From Microcystis sp. T1-4 (GTDB lineage Bacteria > Cyanobacteriota > Cyanobacteriia > Cyanobacteriales > Microcystaceae): a stretch of 10,608 bases of DNA. The stretch covers positions 1 through 10,608 of the forward strand of contig NZ_CAIP01000410.1 in NCBI RefSeq assembly GCF_000297435.1, in the 5' to 3' direction. How positions within the stretch are numbered: position 1 is the stretch's first letter; each line of letters begins with the position of its first letter. Below the pieces are notes generated by a model. The model made no database searches, was not told where the DNA came from, and worked only from the letters and a program-made list of their open reading frames with translations. The translations under genes and the position numbers were made by a program. This document shows, in pieces, positions 6,077-10,608 of the stretch.

Positions 6077-7119
6077 AGCTGACTAGCGCAGGAAACTGCC
6101 CCCATCAGTCCCACTTCGGCATTAAGGACGATATGAACGGGAATATTGCTTAATAGCTCCCTCATCCGACCTTTAGCCCGAAAAGCCTTCATAAAGCTAC
6201 CCTCGGTCATTAGGGGAAGATTTTTGGCCGCAATCCCTCCCGCGATGTATAATCCTCCGTAGGGAAGCAACTTGAGGGCTAAATTGCCCGCTTCCGCACC
6301 GTAGGCCTCGACAAAGATTTTCATGGTTTGATCACAGAGATAATCCGAGTCATCTTGGGCAAAACTGGCAATTTTAGCCGCTAAATCGACGGTTTTTTGC
6401 GGTTTACCCATTTCTGCTAACCAAGTACGGTAAATTTCCGCCATGGACGGTGACGACTGACTAGAGTTACTATCGTGGAGAAATCGATAGATAGAAGTGA
6501 TTCCAGGGCCAGAAACCACTCGTTCCACCGAAATGCGCTCGATATTATAGAGTTCCAAGAGATAATTTAATAGTTGATATTCTAAACTCGATCGAGGGGC
6601 AAAATCGGCGTGGGAACCCTCACTACCAAACACCCGATATTTACCCTTCGACACAGGAATCAAAAAACCCTCTCCTAACCCCGTTCCCGCACCAATAACC
6701 GCAATCGGGGCTTCTGGTACTGCCGGGGCCGACTGTAGATTGTGCAGCTCCTCTGGGGCTAATCCTAACACCCCATAACCGATCGCCGCAAAATCATTAA
6801 TTAATTTTACTCGCTCAATCTGCAGCTCGCGGCTTAGGCGATCGCCAGTTAGGGACCAACTTAAATTAGTCAATTCGGAACTATTGTTAACCACCGGACC
6901 TGCAATACCGAAACAAGCTTTTGCCACTGGGGGAATAGTGGTTTGTCGGGCCAAAAACTGCTGGACGATCGGCACCAGATCGGGGTATTGTTCACTAGGA
7001 TAAATTTCTTGATCGAGAGTAGTTAGCAGGGGTTGGGGACTATCCGGTGAGTTTTGGCAATCCACTAAACGCAGGATTGTTTTAGTTCCCCCGATATCTC
7101 CCCCTAAAAGAATCGTCAT
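6073..7119 (-). CDS. glk: Glucokinase
   Basis: A 348-residue glucokinase of the E. coli Glk type (not ROK), which phosphorylates glucose with ATP to glucose 6-phosphate in the cytosol. Motifs: phosphate-binding GGDIGGTKT (6-14), CFGIAGPV (69-76), the catalytic base D109 in INDFAAIGYGV (107-117), ATP-binding IGAGTGLGEGFL (142-153), EGSHADFAPR (167-176; E167 and H170 contact sugar in the family), VVSGPGI (201-207) and the C-terminal adenosine-site GGIAAKN (294-300). The length is close to that of cyanobacterial homologues. The ATG at 7119 is preceded by GAGG about 10 bases upstream. In photoautotrophs the enzyme handles glucose from glycogen, sucrose or uptake and supports dark and mixotrophic growth. 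It heads an operon with the overlapping acyl-CoA dehydrogenase-like gene and diverges from ccmP across 287 bp. Confidence 0.95.
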   Translation of the reverse strand: MTILLGGDIGGTKTILRLVDCQNSPDSPQPLLTTLDQEIYPSEQYPDLVPIVQQFLARQTTIPPVAKACFGIAGPVVNNSSELTNLSWSLTGDRLSRELQIERVKLINDFAAIGYGVLGLAPEELHNLQSAPAVPEAPIAVIGAGTGLGEGFLIPVSKGKYRVFGSEGSHADFAPRSSLEYQLLNYLLELYNIERISVERVVSGPGITSIYRFLHDSNSSQSSPSMAEIYRTWLAEMGKPQKTVDLAAKIASFAQDDSDYLCDQTMKIFVEAYGAEAGNLALKLLPYGGLYIAGGIAAKNLPLMTEGSFMKAFRAKGRMRELLSNIPVHIVLNAEVGLMGAVSCASQL

Positions 7120-7147
7120 GCTGGTTGTCCCTCAGTTTTTCCCCATA

Positions 7148-7153
7148 ATTATA
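7148..7153 (-). promoter_or_regulatory. Candidate -10 box of the glk promoter
   Basis: On the minus strand the bases read TATAAT exactly, 29 bp before the glk start, which would give a leader of about 20 nt including the GAGG ribosome-binding site. There is no good TTGACA at 16-18 bp; TTGCCT at 7178-7173 is 19 bp away. The rest of the 287-bp divergent region (7154-7392) holds no site I can define. A TATACT at 7198-7203 is a possible -10 for ccmP, but it lacks a -35. Confidence 0.35.
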
Positions 7154-7392
7154 GTTTTTTACCCCTTCCCCCAGGCAAATTTAAAGGCCGTCAATTCTAT
7201 ACTATAGTGAAAGATGGTAATGCCTAAGCCCTAATTAAGGATTGATTAATCGTCGCTCCGGGGTTGGAATGGGGATTTGCTAGAGGACAGAAACGGCACT
7301 TAAAGACATTTTAGGTCTAACTGTAGCCTCAAGGCGATCGATTGGGCGGCAGAACCTATAGCTGTCCCCATAACTTTTAAGATAGACCAGAG

Positions 7393-7398
7393 AGGGAG
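7393..7398 (+). promoter_or_regulatory. Ribosome-binding site fixing the TTG start of ccmP
   Basis: AGGGAG lies 8 bases before the TTG at 7407. No ATG or GTG is available in frame at this point. The site, together with the family-typical N-terminus GVELRSY directly after the TTG, decides the start. Confidence 0.65.
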
Positions 7399-7406
7399 AA
7401 ATTAGC

Positions 7407-8048
7407 TTGGGTGTAGAACTTCGCAGTTACGTTTATCTTGACAATTTACAGCTTCAACACGCCGCTTACATCGGTACAGTCGCCCAAGGATTTTTACCCT
7501 TACCCGGGGATGCTTCCCTCTGGATTGAAATTTCCCCCGGCATCGAGATTAATCGCATCACCGATATTGCCCTCAAATCCGCCGTGGTTCGTCCGGGGGT
7601 TCTATTCGTAGAAAGACTCTATGGACTCTTAGAACTCCATTCTAGCAGTCAGGGAGAGGTCAGGGCGGCCGGTCAGGCAATTTTGCAGTATTTAGGCGTT
7701 AGTCAGCGCGATTGTCTGAAACCGCAAATTGTCTCTAGTCAAATTATTCGCAACATTGACGCTTACCAAGCCCAATTAATTAACCGTAGTTCTCGGGGTA
7801 TGATGTTAATGGCAGGACAGACTTTATACGTTTTAGAAGTGCAACCGGCCGCCTACGCTTCCCTCGCTGCTAATCAGGCCGAAAAAGCTGCTTTAATTAA
7901 TATCCTACACGTTACTTCCGTGGGCAGTTTTGGCCGCTTATATTTAGGGGGAGAAGAACGAGATATTATCGCCGGTTCCAGGGCGGCAGTTTCAGCTTTA
8001 GAAAATATTCAAGGTCGAGCTTTTCCGGGTAGCGACAAAAAAGAATAA
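7407..8048 (+). CDS. ccmP: Carboxysome shell protein CcmP (tandem BMC-T pore protein)
   Basis: A 213-residue protein with two BMC domains in tandem, about 6-100 and 107-205. Such proteins form pseudohexameric trimers in the beta-carboxysome shell. CcmP trimers can stack into a hollow double layer with a gated pore, proposed to pass larger metabolites such as 3-PGA or RuBP. The N-terminus GVELRSYVYLDNLQ and the whole sequence match CcmP of beta-cyanobacteria at full length. E69 and R70 (FVER, 67-70) fall at the positions described as the pore gate. The second domain has SQIIRNID (111-118), AGQTLYVLEV (136-145), and GSFGRLYLGGEERDI (173-187). It starts with TTG, supported by a good ribosome-binding site and by homology. 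It is not next to the main ccmKLMNO cluster, as is usual for ccmP. No terminator follows directly, but the hairpin inside the downstream MITE could end its transcript. Confidence 0.93.
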   Translation: MGVELRSYVYLDNLQLQHAAYIGTVAQGFLPLPGDASLWIEISPGIEINRITDIALKSAVVRPGVLFVERLYGLLELHSSSQGEVRAAGQAILQYLGVSQRDCLKPQIVSSQIIRNIDAYQAQLINRSSRGMMLMAGQTLYVLEVQPAAYASLAANQAEKAALINILHVTSVGSFGRLYLGGEERDIIAGSRAAVSALENIQGRAFPGSDKKE

Positions 8049-8057
8049 GCTAACAAA

Positions 8058-8080
8058 GGCAAAAGGTAAAAGGCAAGAGG
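8058..8080. repeat. Three degenerate GGCAARA heptamers
   Basis: GGCAAAA, GGTAAAA and GGCAAGA in tandem followed by GG, ten bases after the ccmP stop. It continues directly into the TAGATATGTATAATTA stretch, exactly as the array at 2903-2932 does, so heptamers and flank travel as one repeat family. Confidence 0.6.
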
Positions 8081-8094
8081 TGTTTAGATATGTA

Positions 8095-8319
8095 TAATTA
8101 GGGCTTGCTGAATAAATGTGAAATGTAGGCAACGTAAGAGTTTTATGGCTTTTCTCGCGAAACAGGTGCAAGATTTTGAGAGAATCGTCGTTAAAAACCT
8201 TGCGTCTTCATCAGCCTGAGTCCTGTAGGGGCGAAGCATTCGGGCAATAACCTATCGGTGAAACCGGAGATTTTCTATCCGAATGCTTCGCCCGTACTTT
8301 TTGCCGCAAACCCTAATTA
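8095..8319. mobile_element. 213-bp miniature inverted-repeat element (MITE) with 6-bp target duplication
   Basis: The element spans 8101-8313 and is flanked by TAATTA on both sides (8095-8100 and 8314-8319). Its ends are imperfect inverted repeats. The left end reads GGGCTTGCTGAATAAA, and the right end, reverse complemented, reads GGGTTTGCGGCAAAAA, with 12 of 16 matching. Removing the element and one TAATTA restores a sequence that aligns without gaps to the copy at 2924-2971. It encodes no transposase; the longest frame is 24 codons (8145-8219), so it must have been moved in trans. Its right part contains a strong internal palindrome (8225-8297). The parent transposase family is unknown. Confidence 0.8.
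8225..8297. repeat. Strong internal hairpin of the MITE, possible ccmP terminator
   Basis: The 19-base left arm (8225-8243, containing GGGCGAAGCATTCGG) pairs with 8279-8297 with a single mismatch. A small CGGT/ACCG hairpin lies in the loop. On the plus strand the right arm is followed by T5 (8298-8302), as in an intrinsic terminator. A GGGGCGAAGCATTCGG palindrome of this form recurs in many cyanobacterial genomes, so it may be an older repeat captured by the element. Confidence 0.6.
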
Positions 8320-8434
8320 ATTGTGTCTAGCTACTTACTAAATCCCGTTTAAAAGGTATAGGATAGTTGGGAGTGGGAAGAAGGGAAAGAAAGTTTGAGC
8401 ATTAGTACTAAATAGCTAAAAAAGGAATTTCCAC

Positions 8435-8689
8435 CTATTGGGGAGATTCAAAAATTAGTTCGCTATTATTCAGTTTTTCAACGACTAACTTGCGATAGAG
8501 TGTCACTTGCCGAAGGATTTGGTCGGGATTGTTTTTCTTGTTAGAAAACATGATCATTTTAATCGATTCAAATTCTATTCTTGTGATCACACCATCTTCA
8601 ATCGCTCGTTCAATTTTCACCCGTAAATATTCTAATTCTTGGCTTTCCTCTGGGGTAATTTCTAGACTATTAGGACGTTCTATTTTCAT
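8435..8689 (-). CDS. Small hypothetical protein, 84 residues
   Basis: I do not recognise a named family. The protein is small, charged and predicted helical: a ITPEESQELEYLRVKIERAIEDG-type helix (residues 11-33), the segment VITRIEFESIKMIMF (34-48), which resembles a short EF-hand or TerB-like helix-turn without calcium ligands, NNPDQILRQVTLYRKLVVEKL (53-73), and a polar tail. It has no signal peptide, cysteines or membrane helix. The start is ATG at 8689 with no clear ribosome-binding site. It lies 52 bp downstream of the NDH-2 gene on the same strand and could be its operon partner. Codon use and length look like a real gene, and an opposing frame over the same DNA (8529-8840) is much less protein-like. 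Confidence 0.6.
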   Translation of the reverse strand: MKIERPNSLEITPEESQELEYLRVKIERAIEDGVITRIEFESIKMIMFSNKKNNPDQILRQVTLYRKLVVEKLNNSELIFESPQ

Positions 8690-8741
8690 GATCGATTGTT
8701 CTTACCTGCTAACTGATAACTGGATAATCACGGCTATTTTT

Positions 8742-10118
8742 TCACACTTTCACAATTGGTGGAGAGAGAGTTTCCTTCGGGTTAGAAACGGCCAGATTAT
8801 TATTTTGGCTGTGATTTTGCGGCAATTGTCCCGAGGCTAAATTCTGCCCCTCTCCCGTAATCAAACGAGCGCCACGACCGCGGGTAAAATAATTCCAACC
8901 CCATTGCACCATCACCACTAATTTATTATCAAATTCGATCAAATAGTAAATATGGGCCCAAACCCAGACTAACCAAGCGATGAACCCGGAAAACTTGACA
9001 AATCCCAAATCAACCACGGCCGCATTTTGGCCGATAACTGCCAGACTACCTCGATCGATATAATGAAAAGGTTGAATAGTTTGCCCTTTTAGGCGAGAAA
9101 TTAATAAATTGGCCAGATATTCCCCCTCCTGCATGGCCACGGGGGCAATTCCGGGTAAAGGTTTATCTCCCTGATGGGCAAAATTAGCCAAATCCCCGAT
9201 CACAAAAATATTGGCATAACCAGCGATACTTAAATCGGGTTCGACGATTACCCGGCCGACGCGATCGAGATTTACCCCGGTTCTTTCGGCCAAAATTCGC
9301 CCCATTCTCGATGCTTTGACCCCTGCTGCCCATAAAATTGTCTCGGCAGCGATTTCTGTCGTCTTTTCTCCCTGACGGACCGTGACACAACCTTCGACAA
9401 TATTGGTAACGATGCTGTTAGTTTGCACTGTCACCCCTAATTTTATGAGAGAAGCGGCAGCTTTAGCGGATAAATCGGGCGAATATGGAGGTAATACCCG
9501 ATCCATCCCTTCTAAAAGCAAAATTTTCGCTTCTGTGGGGTTAATCTGGTGGAAATCAGACCTAAGCGCACCGTGGGCAATTTCAGCGATCGCTCCTGCT
9601 AATTCTACCCCCGTCGGTCCGCCACCGACAATTACAAAAGTTAATAAAGCTTGCCGCTTTTCGGCATCGATTTCTTTCTCGGCCTTCTCGAAAGCGAGAT
9701 AGATGCGACGACGCATTTCTACTGCGTCTTCAATGGTTTTTAACCCAGGAGCGTAGGGCTGCCATTGATCATTGCCAAAATAGTGATGACTGACTCCCGT
9801 GGCAATAACTAATTGATCGTAGGCGATTGGCGGGTGATCTTCCAAGATCACTTCTCCCTTGACCGGATCTATATCTATGGCATGATCGAGGAGAATATCT
9901 GTATTGTCATGACCCCGTAGGATTAAGCGCAAAGGTGAGGAGATATCGGCCGGAGACAGCGCCCCAGTAGCAACTTGATAGAGGAGGGGCTGAAAAAGAT
10001 GGAAATTTCGCTTATCGATGAGGGTAACATGAACGGGGGCGTTTTTTAGGGCTTTGGCCGTGTATAAACCCGCAAACCCGCCGCCTATGACAACAACTCT
10101 TGGCTGTTTTTCAGTCAT
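8742..10118 (-). CDS. Type II NADH dehydrogenase (NDH-2), NAD(P)/FAD-dependent oxidoreductase
   Basis: A 458-residue single-subunit, non-proton-pumping NAD(P)H:quinone oxidoreductase, peripheral on thylakoid or plasma membrane. The FAD-binding dinucleotide fold starts at residue 7 (VVVIGGGFAGLYTAKAL, G12-G14-G17). It is followed by the NDH-2 signature NFHLFQPLLYQVATGALSP (38-56) and the NAD(P)H-binding fold FVIVGGGPTGVELAG (161-175). The FAD-contact motif is IFVIGDLA (304-311, D309), and the quinone-site segment is IAPVAMQEGEYLA (324-336, Q330 and E331). A hydrophobic/amphipathic anchor lies at about 374-397 (VKFSGFIAWLVWVWAHIYYLI). The polar last 35 residues are a poorly conserved tail. Cyanobacteria have several paralogues (NdbA, NdbB, NdbC). 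The N-terminus here is unlike the ICILGGGFGGLYTA form I recall for NdbB, the phylloquinone-synthesis enzyme, so I leave the paralogue open. NDH-2 proteins are thought to act mainly in redox sensing and balancing. The start is ATG without a strong ribosome-binding site. Confidence 0.92.
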   Translation of the reverse strand: MTEKQPRVVVIGGGFAGLYTAKALKNAPVHVTLIDKRNFHLFQPLLYQVATGALSPADISSPLRLILRGHDNTDILLDHAIDIDPVKGEVILEDHPPIAYDQLVIATGVSHHYFGNDQWQPYAPGLKTIEDAVEMRRRIYLAFEKAEKEIDAEKRQALLTFVIVGGGPTGVELAGAIAEIAHGALRSDFHQINPTEAKILLLEGMDRVLPPYSPDLSAKAAASLIKLGVTVQTNSIVTNIVEGCVTVRQGEKTTEIAAETILWAAGVKASRMGRILAERTGVNLDRVGRVIVEPDLSIAGYANIFVIGDLANFAHQGDKPLPGIAPVAMQEGEYLANLLISRLKGQTIQPFHYIDRGSLAVIGQNAAVVDLGFVKFSGFIAWLVWVWAHIYYLIEFDNKLVVMVQWGWNYFTRGRGARLITGEGQNLASGQLPQNHSQNNNLAVSNPKETLSPPIVKV

Positions 10119-10161
10119 TGCTTAACAATAATTCATAAATTTCTCCCTAGTGTAGTCCGGA

Positions 10162-10184
10162 TTGTCACAATTTAGCGGTGACAA
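10162..10184. promoter_or_regulatory. Inverted repeat TTGTCAC-N9-GTGACAA, candidate operator
   Basis: Seven-base perfect arms (10162-10168 and 10178-10184) separated by nine bases, 44 bp upstream of the NDH-2 start. The arm centres are 16 bp apart, which would suit a dimeric regulator contacting successive grooves. The site lies between the NDH-2 gene and the candidate RNA transcribed the other way, so it could control either. I cannot name the regulator. Confidence 0.4.
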
Positions 10185-10235
10185 GCGTTACCGAAAACAG
10201 TAGTCTTTAATCTAGAAAAAAATATAGATACTGGC

Positions 10236-10529
10236 TTTTTTGACCAACCAAGAGGGCAAAACCCAGTAGGTACAAGGCCTATGCCTGGGTTTTGCCGGAT
10301 ATGTTCGAAAAACTTGCAAAGACCGCTACGCCGTTTTACCTAAGTTTATGACCTGGGTTAACCAGGTGGGAACTTATATTCCGCGTTTCTGTTTCCGAGT
10401 ACAAGCTCGGTTTACTACCACACGGATTGGTTACTTGCTCCCTTATCACAATCAAGCATAGATCAAAAAACTTGAAAGGCAGTCACCAACGTAGAAGCCC
10501 GATTTAGTTTGATCATAGCATTTTTTTTT
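10236..10529 (+). ncRNA. Candidate structured RNA, hairpin series ending in a T9 run
   Basis: About 290 bases without a credible protein frame but with dense complementarity. GGCAAAACCCAG (10255-10266) pairs with CTGGGTTTTGCC (10285-10296), 12 bp, with an inner TAGG/CCTA. TAAGTT (10341-10346) pairs with AACTTA (10371-10376), enclosing ACCTGG/CCAGGT (10351-10356, 10362-10367). CCGAG pairs with CTCGG around TACAAG near 10397-10412, inside a CCGCGT/ACACGG outer pairing with one mismatch. Finally GATCAAA (10461-10467) pairs with TTTGATC (10508-10514), followed by T9 at 10521-10529. TATAGA (10223-10228) is a possible -10 for a start near 10236. A 16-codon frame begins at 10301 and ends inside the second hairpin. 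I could not match it to tmRNA, RNase P, SRP or a known riboswitch. A 6S-like RNA or the leader of a gene beyond the window remain possible. Confidence 0.4.
10508..10529 (+). terminator. Candidate terminator of the structured RNA
   Basis: The 3' arm TTTGATC of a long-range stem is followed six bases later by nine T residues (10521-10529). The T run is the longest in this region. The stem closes a 40-base loop, so it is not a textbook terminator, but position and orientation fit the end of the RNA. Confidence 0.35.
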
Positions 10530-10562
10530 CTCAGAGGCAAGAGGAGAATTATGAATTATGAA

Positions 10563-10608
10563 GTGGGGAGGTGGGGAAGTGGGGAGGTGGGGAGGTGGGG
10601 GGATGGGG
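10563..10608. repeat. G-rich 8-bp tandem repeat (GTGGGGAG-type), cut by the window end
   Basis: Five units of GTGGGGAG or one-base variants start at 10563, 10571, 10579, 10587 and 10595, then ATGGGG runs to the end of the window. Every unit contributes a run of four or more G separated by four-base linkers, so the plus strand could form a G-quadruplex. A single GGCAAGA heptamer (10536-10542) and AATTATGAATTATGAA precede it. Confidence 0.75.

Noticed and set aside
8145..8219. 24-codon frame inside the MITE as a transposase remnant
   Set aside because: Too short, no transposase motif, and no ribosome-binding site; expected by chance in 213 bp.
9382..9702. 106-codon frame opposite the NDH-2 gene
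   Set aside because: A shadow of the conserved gene on the other strand, as is the 8529-8840 frame over the small hypothetical gene.
10236..10529. Identification as tmRNA, RNase P RNA, or a group II intron end
   Set aside because: No tRNA-like ends, no conserved RNase P core motifs and no domain V-like hairpin could be found; a 6S RNA could be neither confirmed nor excluded because no long closing stem was evident.
1..10608. Defence island, toxin-antitoxin pair, prophage or biosynthetic cluster
   Set aside because: All protein genes except the 84-residue one fit housekeeping, CCM, signalling or DUF families; nothing in order or content suggests such a system.

Overview
This window is from a cyanobacterium, most probably Microcystis or a close relative. 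The cyanobacterial assignment is firm. It carries a CO2-hydration protein of the CupA/CupB family, the carboxysome shell protein CcmP, a DUF1823 protein and a GUN4-domain protein. It also holds at least four copies of the HIP1 octamer GCGATCGC (2304, 3700, 6838, 9586). The genus is an inference from the dense GGCAAGA/GGCAAAA heptamer repeats, short palindromic repeats, miniature transposons and transposase debris between otherwise ordinary genes.

Layout. Positions 27-2314 (+) hold a DUF1823 gene, cupB (chpX), a GUN4-domain gene and a truncated nrtS-like nitrate/nitrite transporter gene. A likely intrinsic terminator lies between cupB and the GUN4 gene. The truncated nrtS runs into about 1 kb of gene-free DNA (2315-3308) made of a transposase remnant, a piece shared with a miniature transposon found later in the window, heptamer repeats and hairpin repeats. 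Positions 3309-4805 (-) encode a Ser/Thr protein kinase with six C-terminal TPR repeats. A tRNA-Gly(CCC) gene (4927-4998, -) follows closely behind an apparent two-gene operon (-): glucokinase and an acyl-CoA dehydrogenase-like flavoprotein, which overlap by ATGA. Divergent from glucokinase is ccmP (7407-8048, +), which starts at TTG. Behind it sits a complete 213-bp miniature inverted-repeat element flanked by a 6-bp target duplication. It was inserted into a dispersed repeat whose uninterrupted copy is also in this window (2924-2971). Positions 8435-10118 (-) hold an 84-residue unknown protein and a type II NADH dehydrogenase. The last 490 bases have no protein gene. They contain an inverted repeat that may be an operator, a series of hairpins ending in a T9 run (candidate structured RNA), and a G-rich 8-bp tandem repeat at the edge.

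How the genes relate. Two genes serve the CO2-concentrating mechanism at different stages: CupB converts CO2 to bicarbonate on NDH-1MS' complexes, and CcmP is a gated pore protein of the carboxysome shell. Glucokinase and NDH-2 belong to sugar entry and respiratory/redox balance. The GUN4-domain protein and the kinase-TPR protein are probably regulatory. I see no defence island, CRISPR array, prophage or secondary-metabolite cluster. The most interesting material is in the mobile and structured non-coding DNA and in the broken nrtS gene.
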